Positions 28,093 to 36,815 of a stretch of DNA of 64,000 bases are shown here, one piece after another; within the stretch, counting starts at the first letter, position 1; every line of letters starts with the position of its first letter. The DNA lies in contig NZ_CADIKM010000022.1 in assembly GCF_902859895.1 (NCBI RefSeq), forward strand, positions 1 through 64,000. Reading direction: 5' to 3'. The DNA comes from Pararobbsia alpina. GTDB taxonomy: Bacteria > Pseudomonadota > Gammaproteobacteria > Burkholderiales > Burkholderiaceae. The notes under the pieces were generated by a model, which did no database searches, was not told the origin of the DNA, and was given only the letters and a program-made list of their open reading frames with translations. The position numbers and the translations under genes are program-made.

Positions 28093-30750
28093 TCAATGGC
28101 GCCGGAACAGATCCATGATGTCCTGCTTCTCGTCGGGACTGACCGTCGTCGGCGGCGGGGCTTCGGGCGTCGGGAAGGCGCCCGGCGGCCCTGAGAGACC
28201 GGGCACGCCGCTCGCCTCGCCGGCGAGTTCCGCTTCGTCGACTCCGATGCTTGCGACAAAGCCGCTGCCCGGCGTGAACGCATCATAGTAGAGCTCGTCG
28301 TCCAGCGTCTCGACACCCGGCGGTTTCGGCCATTGATAGGGCGGCACGCCCTTGAGTGCCTGACGCATGTAGTCGATCCAGATCGGCAGTGCGAGGCCGC
28401 CGCCGGTCTCCTTGTCGCCGAGACTGCGCGGCTGGTCATAGCCGATCCACGCGATGGTCGCAATCGTATGTTGGAAGCCCGCAAACCACGCGTCGCGCGA
28501 ATCGTTCGTCGTGCCGGTCTTGCCCGCGAGGTCGGTACGGCCCAACACATTGCTGTGCGCACCCGTCCCACGCTGCGCGACGGATTTGAGCAGGCTCGTC
28601 ATCACATATTCATTGCGCGCATCGATCGCGCGCGGTGCATTGACCGCGGCTACCAGCGGTTTCGCGCTCGACACGACGCGCCCTTGAGGATCACTCACTT
28701 CAGCGATCAGATAGGGGTTGACGCGATAGCCGCCGTTCGCGAACACCGAATACGCGGTCGCCATCTGCAGTGGCGTGACGAGACCCGCGCCGAGTGCCAT
28801 CGGCAGATAGGCCGGGTTGCGTGCGGCATCGAAACCGAAGCGCGTGATGTAGTTCTGCGCGTAACGTGTGCCGATGTATTCGAGGATCCGGATCGACACC
28901 ATGTTCTTCGATCTCTGCAGCGCGGTGCGCATGGTGATCGGGCCGTCATAGCCACCCGCATAGTTCTTCGGCGCCCACGGTTCCTGTCCCGGACCGTTCG
29001 GCGGGAAATAGAGCGGCGCGTCGTTGATGATGGTCGCCGGTCCGAGACCCTTGTCGAGCGAAGCCGAGTAGATGAACGGCTTGAAGCTCGAACCCGGCTG
29101 GCGCCACGCTTGCGTGACGTGGTTGAACTTGTTCTTGTTGAAGTCGAATCCACCGATCAGGGCGCGAATCGCCCCGTCCTGCGGCGTCACTGAAATCAGT
29201 GCGGCCTCGACCTGCGGCAACTGCGTGATCGTCCAGCTCGCGTCGGCATTCTGGATCAGACGGATCACGGCCCCTGGGCGCACCTTGGGCTGCGCGCCCG
29301 CCTTCGCGGCCAGCATGCCGGCCGCGGGCTTGAGACCGTTGCCGCTGACGATGGCCACGCTGCCGTCCGACAGTTCCGCCTGCACTTCCTTGGGTGAGGA
29401 AGACACCACCACGCCCGCGACGATGTCGCCGTTGTCCGGATGCGCGTTCAATGCGTCGTCGATCGCCTGATCGCGTTCGCTGGTGTCGTCGCCGTTGGCC
29501 GCGGGCAGCTCGATATAGGCTTCCGGTCCGCGATAGCCATGGCGTCGCTCATAGTCCATCACCCCTTTGCGCACTGACTCGTAGGCCGCCTGCTGGAGTG
29601 CCGAGTCGACCGTCGTCGTCACGGTCAGGCCCAGCGTATAGGCCTCTTCGTGATATTGCGCGACCATCAGCTGCCGCACCATCTCGGCGAGGTATTCGGC
29701 GTGCACGCTGTACTGCGTGCGCGCGGTGCGCGTGCGGATCGGCTCGCGGATGGCTTCTTCGTACTGGGCTTCATCGATGTAGTGGACATCGAGCATTCGC
29801 TTGAGAATGTATTGCTGGCGAATCTTTGCGCGTGTCGGATTGACGATCGGGTTATAGGCCGATGGTGCTTTCGGCAAGCCCGCGAGCATCGCGGCCTGGG
29901 CCAGCGTGACGTCCTTGAGATCCTTGCCGAAGTAGACGCGTGCGGCAGCCGCGAAACCATAGGCACGCTGACCCAGATAGATCTGGTTCATGTACAGCTC
30001 GAGGATCTGGTCCTTGCTGAGGGCGGACTCGATCTTGTAGGCGAGCAGCATCTCGTAGACCTTGCGCGTGTAGGTCTTCTCGCTCGAGAGGAAGAAGTTG
30101 CGCGCGACCTGCATCGTGATCGTACTCGCGCCCTGTGCGCTTTCGCCCTTGGTCAGGTTCGCGATGCCCGCGCGCAGGACGCCCTGGATGTCGACGCCGC
30201 CGTGTTCGTAGTAGCGGTAGTCCTCGATCGCGATCACGGCCTTCTTGACGCTGTCGGGGATCTGGTCGAACGGAATGAAGCGCCGGCGTTCCTCGCCGAA
30301 TTCGCCGATCAGCACGTGGTCCGCGGTATAGATCCGCAGTGGAATCTTGGGGTGGTAAGCGGTGATCGCATCGAGCGAGGGCAGGTTGGGCGCCATCACG
30401 ATCAGGGCGAACAACCCTGCAAGCAAGGGTACCGCGACCGCGGCCACGATCAGCGCGACGAGCGCGATCAGGATCCTCGACAGCCATGAGCGTTTGCGCC
30501 TGGGAGGACGCCGGGGCGGCGGTTCGCCTGACACGGGAGGCTGAGGCGGTTCGGGCGGCGCAGGGGGGGCTGCGGGCGGCTGCGGTGGCTCGCGCGGCGC
30601 ATGGGGACCTGCGGGCGGCTGCGGTGGCTCGCGCGGCGCAGGAGGGCCTACGCGCGGCTGCGGTGGTTCGGGCGGCGCAGGGGGGCCTCCGAGCGGTTGC
30701 GGTGGCCCGGGCGGCTGCAGCGGAGGGCTTAGTGAATCGTTCGGTTCCAT
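28093..30750 (-). CDS. mrcA: Penicillin-binding protein 1A with proline-rich N-terminus
   Basis: PBP1A is a bifunctional murein synthase. The 885-residue product has a cytoplasmic Pro-rich tail (residues 8-82), one transmembrane helix (about 88-120), a glycosyltransferase domain with AIEDYRYYEHGG (catalytic Glu176) and GASTITMQVARN, and an OB-like insert. The transpeptidase domain has GSSFKPF near residue 555, RSKN and AGKTGTTND near 740. The tail is encoded by a 39-bp tandem repeat. A -10 TATAAT lies 27 nt upstream on the minus strand. It is divergent from pilMNOQ, the usual arrangement in many proteobacteria. Confidence 0.97.
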   Translation of the reverse strand: MEPNDSLSPPLQPPGPPQPLGGPPAPPEPPQPRVGPPAPREPPQPPAGPHAPREPPQPPAAPPAPPEPPQPPVSGEPPPRRPPRRKRSWLSRILIALVALIVAAVAVPLLAGLFALIVMAPNLPSLDAITAYHPKIPLRIYTADHVLIGEFGEERRRFIPFDQIPDSVKKAVIAIEDYRYYEHGGVDIQGVLRAGIANLTKGESAQGASTITMQVARNFFLSSEKTYTRKVYEMLLAYKIESALSKDQILELYMNQIYLGQRAYGFAAAARVYFGKDLKDVTLAQAAMLAGLPKAPSAYNPIVNPTRAKIRQQYILKRMLDVHYIDEAQYEEAIREPIRTRTARTQYSVHAEYLAEMVRQLMVAQYHEEAYTLGLTVTTTVDSALQQAAYESVRKGVMDYERRHGYRGPEAYIELPAANGDDTSERDQAIDDALNAHPDNGDIVAGVVVSSSPKEVQAELSDGSVAIVSGNGLKPAAGMLAAKAGAQPKVRPGAVIRLIQNADASWTITQLPQVEAALISVTPQDGAIRALIGGFDFNKNKFNHVTQAWRQPGSSFKPFIYSASLDKGLGPATIINDAPLYFPPNGPGQEPWAPKNYAGGYDGPITMRTALQRSKNMVSIRILEYIGTRYAQNYITRFGFDAARNPAYLPMALGAGLVTPLQMATAYSVFANGGYRVNPYLIAEVSDPQGRVVSSAKPLVAAVNAPRAIDARNEYVMTSLLKSVAQRGTGAHSNVLGRTDLAGKTGTTNDSRDAWFAGFQHTIATIAWIGYDQPRSLGDKETGGGLALPIWIDYMRQALKGVPPYQWPKPPGVETLDDELYYDAFTPGSGFVASIGVDEAELAGEASGVPGLSGPPGAFPTPEAPPPTTVSPDEKQDIMDLFRRH
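30533..30717 (-). repeat. 39-bp tandem repeat array in mrcA
   Basis: About four and a half copies of a 39-bp unit encode a 13-residue motif of the form GPPAPREPPQPPA. On the + strand aligned unit starts fall at 30572, 30611, 30650 and 30689. Copies diverge slightly. Because the period is a multiple of three, copy-number change would alter tail length without breaking frame. Confidence 0.85.
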
Positions 30751-30776
30751 GAAGTGCTTGAGCGCGAGACCGCTCG

Positions 30777-30782
30777 ATTATA
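30777..30782 (-). promoter_or_regulatory. -10 element of mrcA
   Basis: On the minus strand this reads TATAAT, a perfect -10, 27 nt upstream of the mrcA start. No convincing -35 stands at 16-18 nt. The position implies a 5' UTR of about 20 nt. Confidence 0.5.
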
Positions 30783-31135
30783 ACGATCACCTTACGAAAT
30801 GCTTTCCGAAAATCACTGGAGGCGCTGGAAAGTGGGCCTGAAGGGCGCAGCGCAATGGAGGAGCCGGTGCGCAGTAGGACGCCTTTGCATTGCCGACGAG
30901 CACACACATCGAGCGTGCGCATTGCCGGCGTTTTGTTAGCCGAACAGCTGAATGTTCGCGCACCTGTGTCCCCGACACAATCTCCATGGTCGATATCGCG
31001 CCCGGACGCGGCCGACAGGTCGACGCACCGGCGTCACGACGTACCGGTTCATCGACTTACCCACTTATCGACGTGGCGATGCACGGGTTCCCCCGGACCC
31101 GCGCGATCCATGAACCAACACTGGAGGGCACGCGG
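30783..31135. other. Divergent intergenic region, mrcA to pilM
   Basis: About 350 nt between the divergent mrcA and pilM starts. The pilM reading frame stays open back to 30890, so an N-terminally extended PilM cannot be fully excluded, but the extension has no recognisable domain and the best ribosome-binding site belongs to 31136. I see no clear pilM promoter. Confidence 0.5.
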
Positions 31136-32131
31136 ATGCGCAACTGGGTCAATGGCCCGCCGCTGAACTATGCGGCGGGAATCGAGATCGGCGTGAATGC
31201 AGTTCACGTCGTGGTGCTCGGATATGGGCGCCATTCCCGCCATGCTTCGCCATGGTTGCGGCTGCTCCACACGGGACGGGGCACCGTCGTCGCAGGCGCG
31301 ACGTCCGGCGTCGACATACTCGAGCCGAGAGATGTCGCGAGCGCACTGGTCGATGCGTTCGGCGGCCCGCAGGAGGTCCAGGGGTGGTCAGGCGCACAGA
31401 CCTCCGTGGGCCTGCCGCCGTCGACGGTTCTGACGCGGACCGTCACGCTTTCACAACTCACCGGCCACCGTGCCTCACGCGCGACGTGCCTGATGCCCGC
31501 GCAGCGGCGCGGCGAACCGACGACACTCGACCGGTTCGAGGAGGGGGTGCTTGCCGAAGCAGAGCGGATGATGTCCCTCGAGCGCAACGAATTGTGCGTG
31601 GACTGGTTTCGCGCTCCCTCGGCGAACGACGTCGAACAGGCAACGATCGTTGCGACCACGCGCCAACAAGTCCAGACGCGTGTGACGACCGCCGCGCTCG
31701 CGGGCCTTCGCGTGAGTACGGTCGATGGCGAAGCCGATGCGGCGCTGCGTGCGTGCCGCTATTGGGCACATATCCGGCATCCGGCCGCACGTGCGTGTGT
31801 CGCGCTATGGGCGGGGCCGGACGATACGCGCACCTGGTGCTTGCGCGACGGCGCGATCGAGCTGGTCATGATCGGCGATCGGGGGTTCGATATGGATCGA
31901 CTGCGCGTATGGGCTCACCACGCCGCACCCGCGGTGATCGTGACGGCCGGCAGTGCGGCCGAGTTCGGCCGCCGCACGCCCGATCCGGAACATCTGGCCC
32001 GCGCGCTCGGCTGCGTGGTCGAGCCATTCGATCCCGCCCGGTGTTGTCCGTGCGTCGACCCGACGAAGAGCCTGCAGACCGGACCGCACTATGCGGTTGC
32101 ATTCGGACTCGCGTTGCGGGGTGTCGAATGA
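31136..32131 (+). CDS. pilM: PilM-like actin-fold ATPase of the type IV pilus platform
   Basis: PilM is a cytoplasmic FtsA-like protein that anchors PilN at the inner membrane. The 331-residue product starts MRNWVNGPP, then YAAGIEIGVNAVHVVVLGY (phosphate-1-like strand). EEGVLAEAERMMSLERNELC and a central VSTVDGEADAALRACRYW region match the family pattern weakly. The ATG at 31136 has GGAGGGC at 31122-31128. The assignment leans on gene order (before pilN, pilO, pilQ and divergent from mrcA) as well as the fold. The stop overlaps pilN by 4 nt. Confidence 0.78.
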   Translation: MRNWVNGPPLNYAAGIEIGVNAVHVVVLGYGRHSRHASPWLRLLHTGRGTVVAGATSGVDILEPRDVASALVDAFGGPQEVQGWSGAQTSVGLPPSTVLTRTVTLSQLTGHRASRATCLMPAQRRGEPTTLDRFEEGVLAEAERMMSLERNELCVDWFRAPSANDVEQATIVATTRQQVQTRVTTAALAGLRVSTVDGEADAALRACRYWAHIRHPAARACVALWAGPDDTRTWCLRDGAIELVMIGDRGFDMDRLRVWAHHAAPAVIVTAGSAAEFGRRTPDPEHLARALGCVVEPFDPARCCPCVDPTKSLQTGPHYAVAFGLALRGVE

Positions 32132-32943
32132 AGCGCGCTTCGCCTCAGAGCCGGAAGCTCGGCTCCGGCTCATCCAGGGGGGGACGGCGGTCGTCGATCG
32201 CACATGGCGACTATTCAGCGCGTGTGCTCGTGCATCGCCGCGTCGCCTGCATCGGTTCGGAGTTCAGCCGATTCAACTTGTTTCCCTATCGACAGGTCGA
32301 GGCTCGGCGTGCGCGTCGCCGCTTGCTCGTCGAACTCGTGCTGGCCGCGGCGGTCGGCGGTGGCGCTGCGTTCGCGAATGAGCGCGTCGATCGCCATCGC
32401 GCCGTTGCAATGGCGTCTCGCCAGGCACGCGAGGTGAGCGTGCTGCGTGAGCGGCTTGTCCAGCTCAAGCCACGTGCCGCTCGCGCGGATCAGTTCGATG
32501 CCTTGCGCGAGCGCGATGGCCGCCGCCGCGCACGCATGGGGGATCTGAACGTGCGGCGCAGGCGAATCGCTGACTTGCTTGAATCGGTTGGACGCGTCGC
32601 GCCGGATTGTCCTGGCGTGGTGCTGCGCGCAATGGAAATCGACACCGGGCAGCTCTTGCTGGACGGTGCGGCCGCCGATGTGCAGGCCTTTGTTCGATGG
32701 CTCGGCGCGCTGAGGAAGCATGGAGCACTCCCTGCGCCCATCGTTGACGTTCTTGAGCGCGATGGATTGCACTTGCGATTTTCTGTGCGCGCCGATACCG
32801 GAAGTGACGCGGGGGGCATGCCGCCGGACGGCGTGTCCGAGGAGGGCGTGCCGCGGAGGCCGGCACCGGAGGGTGCGGGACGGGCGCGGGGAATGTCGAA
32901 GGATGGGCAAGCGGGAAAGGGTGCGGCCATGGACGGGGTATGA
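32128..32943 (+). CDS. pilN: PilN-like inner-membrane platform protein
   Basis: PilN is a bitopic membrane protein that binds PilM through its N-terminal NLxPYR motif and pairs with PilO. Here the motif appears as FNLFPYRQVEARRARRR around residues 49-65, followed by one transmembrane helix (LLVELVLAAAVGGGAAFA) and a coiled-coil-prone segment. The ~48 residues before the motif are extra, since PilN normally carries it at the extreme N-terminus; a start further downstream is possible but no ATG with a good site is seen. The last ~50 residues are low complexity. Confidence 0.75.
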   Translation: MKRASPQSRKLGSGSSRGGRRSSIAHGDYSARVLVHRRVACIGSEFSRFNLFPYRQVEARRARRRLLVELVLAAAVGGGAAFANERVDRHRAVAMASRQAREVSVLRERLVQLKPRAARADQFDALRERDGRRRARMGDLNVRRRRIADLLESVGRVAPDCPGVVLRAMEIDTGQLLLDGAAADVQAFVRWLGALRKHGALPAPIVDVLERDGLHLRFSVRADTGSDAGGMPPDGVSEEGVPRRPAPEGAGRARGMSKDGQAGKGAAMDGV

Positions 32944-34007
32944 GAGACATGATGCCTTCTGCCGGTCATCGTGAAGCATTCGCGTCGACTTGCGTCCAGG
33001 CCTTCGTCGACGCAGCAGGCAGGCGTACCGGCGTGCCTGTGCATCGCTGGCGCGGGGGGCACCGCGTCGCTGCAGCATTGCTCGCGGCCGCCCTCGGGTG
33101 GGCGGCTGCGATGCAGCTCGCGCAGCAAGGTGGTGGGGAGCGCGACAGCGCGGTTGGCTCGGTTCGGGGATCAGGGAACGCGGGCGAAGCCGAACGCTTG
33201 CGAGCTGCTCTCGCGCATGAGCTCGCGCGGATTGCCTCGAGCGAGAAGGCCGAGGCTTTGCGAACCGGGTTTTTCGCCGACGCTTCGCTGAGCGACGATG
33301 ACCTCGTTGAAATCCTGGGACGGTTGGCGACAGATGCGATGCTGCATGTCGAGAGCTTCAAGTCGGGTGCGCTCGATAGAGATGCCGATGGTGCGCAACG
33401 AAGCATGGCTATCACATTGAGCGGCTCTTACTTTGGTGTTGCATATTGGGTCGGCAGGCTTGGTCTGGCTGATCGCCCGATAGGCATCGACGCTCTGCAC
33501 ATCGAGCGTGAAAAGGCGGGGCGTTGGGTGCGCGTGAGCGCCGACTTGAAAGTTTTAGGTATGCGAACTTCCGTGGGTGACGTTCGAGTGGCCGGAGATC
33601 GATCGCCGCTGGAGGGGAATGCTCGTGTTGAGCAAGTCGTGGCTCTTGCCGATCCGTTTTCTTCCGAAACGCTCATCGCGCCGCAAATCGTCGGACGCCT
33701 GACCGGGGCGGGTCGAATCGTCGAAGTCGCTATGCGCGCCCGCGCACCTGTTGCGCAGACACCGATCGAGGGGCGTTTTCCGCCGCCGCAGGAACGCGAA
33801 GAGCGGACTGATTCGTCACAAGTGGAAGCGGCGCAAGCGGCGCAAGCGGCACAAGCGGCACAAGCGACACAAGCGACACAAGCGACCACGGAGAACGGCA
33901 ATGTGTCGCATGTGAACGAGGACGTCGGGCAAACGGATCGCATCGACACGGACCGTAGTGAAGCGGTCCCGGCGGACCCGACTGTTTCGGAGGCACACGC
34001 ATCATGA
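32940..34007 (+). CDS. pilO: PilO-like platform protein with possible PilP remnant
   Basis: A 355-residue protein with one N-terminal transmembrane helix (about residues 41-63), a coiled coil, and a ferredoxin-like domain around 100-210 (SFKSGALDRDADGAQRSMAI, WVGRLGLADRPIGIDAL), as in PilO. After it, VVALADPFSSETLIAP resembles the DPF peptide by which PilP binds PilN/PilO, but no lipobox or PilP beta-sandwich follows. The C-terminus is a Gln/Ala/Thr repeat tail. It overlaps both pilN and pilQ by 4 nt. The PilP link is inference. Confidence 0.68.
   Translation: MRDMMPSAGHREAFASTCVQAFVDAAGRRTGVPVHRWRGGHRVAAALLAAALGWAAAMQLAQQGGGERDSAVGSVRGSGNAGEAERLRAALAHELARIASSEKAEALRTGFFADASLSDDDLVEILGRLATDAMLHVESFKSGALDRDADGAQRSMAITLSGSYFGVAYWVGRLGLADRPIGIDALHIEREKAGRWVRVSADLKVLGMRTSVGDVRVAGDRSPLEGNARVEQVVALADPFSSETLIAPQIVGRLTGAGRIVEVAMRARAPVAQTPIEGRFPPPQEREERTDSSQVEAAQAAQAAQAAQATQATQATTENGNVSHVNEDVGQTDRIDTDRSEAVPADPTVSEAHAS
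33828..33881 (+). repeat. Six tandem 9-bp units in pilO
   Basis: Six consecutive 9-bp units of the form GCGGCRCAA, the last two GCGACACAA, encode alternating Ala-Ala-Gln then Ala-Thr-Gln. Copy-number change would keep the frame. Confidence 0.9.
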
Positions 34008-35995
34008 GATTGCGGACACGGCTCGCGCGAAACGACCGAAACGTCAGAGATGTCCGAAACGTCAGAGAAGTCCGAGACGTCAGAAGCGCACCGCGTCGCG
34101 GTGCCTGCCTGCGCGTGGCGGGCGGACTCGCAGTTCGGTCAGCGTTGTTGTTTGCCGCCGGTCAATGGTCGGAGCCTGCAGCATTCCCGCGGTCCGCATC
34201 GGCGCTTGCATGGGCGGCCTTGCCACCCTTACCGCCGGACCTTTCGCGGGATCTTCTTCGCGATGTTTCTGGCGACCTTCCGCTTGACGACTTACCGGAC
34301 CATTCATCTGCTCCCCCGCGAGACTTGTCTCACGAGCGTTCCTCCAGCCTGGCGGGCACCGCGTCGTCCGCCGCGCGTCCGACAGGACGTGGCCGCCCGC
34401 TGGCGGTGGCGATTCCCGACGACGAACCGGTCTCGCTCGACTTCGACGACGCGCCGCTGCCGCTCGTACTCAAGTCGTTCGGCGAACTTGCCGGAGTCAA
34501 TATCCTTGTCGCGGATGGCATCCAGGGCAGCGTCACACTGCATTTGAAGCAAGTCGGATGGCGCGATGCATTCGAGGCCCTACTCGATGCTCACGGCCTT
34601 GCCGTACGTCGGCACGGCACGATCCTCTGGCTGTCGTCGACGGAACAGTTGACTCGACGCGAACGCCGCGAGTCCGATGCGACCAACCGTCTGGCCGACG
34701 CCGAACCGCTCACGAGCACGATGTTCGAGCTTCACTACGTGCGCGCCGAGACCGCACGTGCCTTGATCGCTGGACCGGGCGACCAGCGCGTGCTGTCCCG
34801 GCGCGGCGCCGCGACGGCGGACATCCGGACCAACCAATTGTTTGTGAGCGATATCGCGCAGCGCCTCGCACAGGTCCGAGAAGTGATTGCGCGCGTCGAT
34901 CGGCCGACGCGGCAAGTCCTGATCGAGGCCCGCATCGTCGAGGCGGAAGACGGCTTCTCGCGCAACCTGGGGACCCGGCTTTCGCTGCTCGGCGCGAGCC
35001 CGGCATTCGGCGGCTCCGGACATGCGACCTCGACCCGAAGCGTGCAGGACGGCACCCGCGAGAGTGCCGGCACCGGTGGTCACGGCCGCGTGAGCGGTGG
35101 CGGGGATGGCGGAGCAAGCGCACACGCAATGACGAACGTGGGCGAAGGCGGTTTAAACGTGAATTCAAGTTCGAACTCAGGCTCGGATTCAGGCTCGGGC
35201 TCAGTCCTAGGCCCAGGCTCAATTGGTGGTGTTGGTGGGGGCGGCGGCGGAGGTGAAGGTGAAGGTGGAGGTGGAGGTGGAGGTGGAGGTGGAGGTGACG
35301 GTGACGGTGGCGGTGGCGGTGGCGGCGGCGGAGCGTTCGCGGTGGTCGCCGGCGCCCTGGGTGCGATGTACAGCTTGCCTGCGGGCCCGCTCGCGGGCTT
35401 CGGCGCCGCGAGCGCGGGCCTGACCTTGCTGTCGGCCGGCGCGCGACGTGTGCTGGCGCTCGAACTCAGCGCGCTCGAGGCGGACGGACGCGGTCGCATC
35501 ATATCGAGCCCGCGCATCATCACGGCGGACCGCGTCAAGGCCTTGATCGAACAGGGCACCGAACTGCCCTACCAGGCCAAGGTCGGCGAAGGCATGTCGG
35601 GCGTCCAGTTCCGTCGCGCGGGACTCAAACTCGAAGTCACGCCGCAGATCACACCGGACGGCCATGTCCTGCTCGAACTCGACATCACCAAGGACACGGT
35701 CGGCGCGACCACGCAGGCCGGCCCCGCGATCAACACCAAGCACGTACGCACGCAGGTACAGGTCGAAAGCGGGGGCACGGTCGCCATCGGCGGCATCTAC
35801 ATGCAGGACCAGCGGACCGATACTGTCGCAGTGCCGGGCCTCGGCTCGCTGCCGCTGATCGGTGCATTGTTCCGGCGGCAGGCCACGAGCCGTACGAAAA
35901 GCGAACTGATCGTCTTCATCACGCCCAATGTCGTCGCGGGGCCGCCCCTGCCTGCCCCAGCCTTGCTCGAAAGCGGGGCCACAATCGCCCCCTGA
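34004..35995 (+). CDS. pilQ: PilQ-family outer-membrane secretin
   Basis: PilQ forms the outer-membrane ring through which the pilus or DNA passes. The 663-residue product has an STN-type domain (VSLDFDDAPLPLVLKSFGEL near 145-165), an N1 domain around 240-310, and the secretin domain from about 315 with RQVLIEARIVEAEDGFSRNL, SSPRIITADRVKALIEQGTE and VPGLGSLPLIGALFRR. The secretin domain is interrupted by a Gly/Ser-rich insert at about residues 335-445. The N-terminal ~120 residues are unusual, with an Arg-rich repeat start and no clear AMIN domains. It overlaps pilO by 4 nt. Pilins are not in the window. Confidence 0.88.
   Translation: MRLRTRLARNDRNVRDVRNVREVRDVRSAPRRGACLRVAGGLAVRSALLFAAGQWSEPAAFPRSASALAWAALPPLPPDLSRDLLRDVSGDLPLDDLPDHSSAPPRDLSHERSSSLAGTASSAARPTGRGRPLAVAIPDDEPVSLDFDDAPLPLVLKSFGELAGVNILVADGIQGSVTLHLKQVGWRDAFEALLDAHGLAVRRHGTILWLSSTEQLTRRERRESDATNRLADAEPLTSTMFELHYVRAETARALIAGPGDQRVLSRRGAATADIRTNQLFVSDIAQRLAQVREVIARVDRPTRQVLIEARIVEAEDGFSRNLGTRLSLLGASPAFGGSGHATSTRSVQDGTRESAGTGGHGRVSGGGDGGASAHAMTNVGEGGLNVNSSSNSGSDSGSGSVLGPGSIGGVGGGGGGGEGEGGGGGGGGGGGDGDGGGGGGGGGAFAVVAGALGAMYSLPAGPLAGFGAASAGLTLLSAGARRVLALELSALEADGRGRIISSPRIITADRVKALIEQGTELPYQAKVGEGMSGVQFRRAGLKLEVTPQITPDGHVLLELDITKDTVGATTQAGPAINTKHVRTQVQVESGGTVAIGGIYMQDQRTDTVAVPGLGSLPLIGALFRRQATSRTKSELIVFITPNVVAGPPLPAPALLESGATIAP
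34034..34087 (+). repeat. Three 18-bp repeats at the start of pilQ
   Basis: Three near-identical 18-bp units (34034-34051, 34052-34069, 34070-34087) of the form GTCCGAAACGTCAGAGAA encode a charged Asn/Asp/Arg/Val repeat in the N-terminus of PilQ, just before the hydrophobic stretch expected to be its signal sequence. Confidence 0.88.
35164..35332 (+). repeat. Ser/Gly microsatellite inside pilQ
   Basis: The first part (to about 35220) repeats AGGCTC-like hexamers encoding Ser-Gly. The second (35224-35332) is built from GGT, GGA and GGC triplets, with a clean GGAGGT repeat near 35265-35295, encoding an almost pure Gly tract with a few Glu and Asp. It falls inside the secretin domain. Confidence 0.9.
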
Positions 35996-36149
35996 ACCCT
36001 GGCCGGCGGGGCGCGGCGCGCCGGCCGGCAGCCTTCCGATTGTCCCGGGGCCGGTGGTTGCGACACTGCCGCCAGGATGCCCGCACTCGACAAATGCGGC
36101 GGTTTCCTCTCTAATTCGGCCGACTTGATTGTAATTTGCGAGGCATATT

Positions 36150-36710
36150 GTGGAAGACCCCAAGGCCCGCGCCAATGTGTTCTTCATCGGCCTGATGGGC
36201 GCTGGGAAAACCACGGTGGGACGCGCGGTCGCCAAACGGCTGGATCGGCCTTTCTTTGATTCCGACCTCGAAATCGAGGCGCGGACTGGCGTCAAGATTC
36301 CGTTGATCTTCGAGCACGAGGGCGAACAAGGCTTTCGCGTGCGCGAATCACTCGTGATCGACGACCTCAGCCAGCAAAGCGGCATCGTGCTCGCAACGGG
36401 CGGCGGCGCCGTGCTCGCGCCCCAAAATCGCGAATGGCTGAACCAGCGCGGTCTCGTGATCTATCTGCGCGCGAACCCGCATGATCTCTGGCTGCGCACC
36501 CGGCGCGACCGCAACCGGCCGCTGCTGCAGACCGAGGACCCGCGCGCGAAGCTCGAATCCCTTTATACGGTGCGCGACCCGCTCTATCGCGAGTGCGCGC
36601 ACTTCACGATCGAAACCGGCCGGCCCTCGATCAACGCACTCGTCAACACGGTTCTCATGCAGCTCGAGGTCGCCGGGGTGTGGGTGCCGCCGTCTTCGGA
36701 AATTTCATAA
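36150..36710 (+). CDS. aroK: Shikimate kinase
   Basis: AroK phosphorylates shikimate in aromatic amino acid synthesis. The 186-residue product has a P-loop [11 protein letters not shown] at residues 14-24, substrate-binding [11 protein letters not shown] and ATGGGAVL motifs. The start is a GTG at 36150. The pilQ-aroK-aroB order is conserved in many proteobacteria. It is 154 nt after pilQ. Confidence 0.97.
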   Translation: MEDPKARANVFFIGLMGAGKTTVGRAVAKRLDRPFFDSDLEIEARTGVKIPLIFEHEGEQGFRVRESLVIDDLSQQSGIVLATGGGAVLAPQNREWLNQRGLVIYLRANPHDLWLRTRRDRNRPLLQTEDPRAKLESLYTVRDPLYRECAHFTIETGRPSINALVNTVLMQLEVAGVWVPPSSEIS

Positions 36711-36815
36711 CCGCCATCGGCCGCCTGCGCGGGACATGACATGCGCGCAAGCACGGACTTGCGCGCGCATGCGTGGCGCGCCCATCGCCAGCCGCCCTGC
36801 GTCATAATGTCGAGC

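Noticed and set aside
28333-29193. 286-codon + strand frame inside mrcA
   Set aside because: The opposite strand encodes the PBP1A transpeptidase with all catalytic motifs; this frame is its shadow.
30533-30717. Array of regularly spaced repeats in mrcA considered as a CRISPR-like array
   Set aside because: The 39-bp units are directly tandem without spacers and encode an in-frame protein repeat.
35224-35332. GGT/GGA microsatellite considered as a frameshift-prone or assembly-error site breaking pilQ
   Set aside because: The frame is intact through the repeat, and the downstream secretin motifs follow in the same frame.
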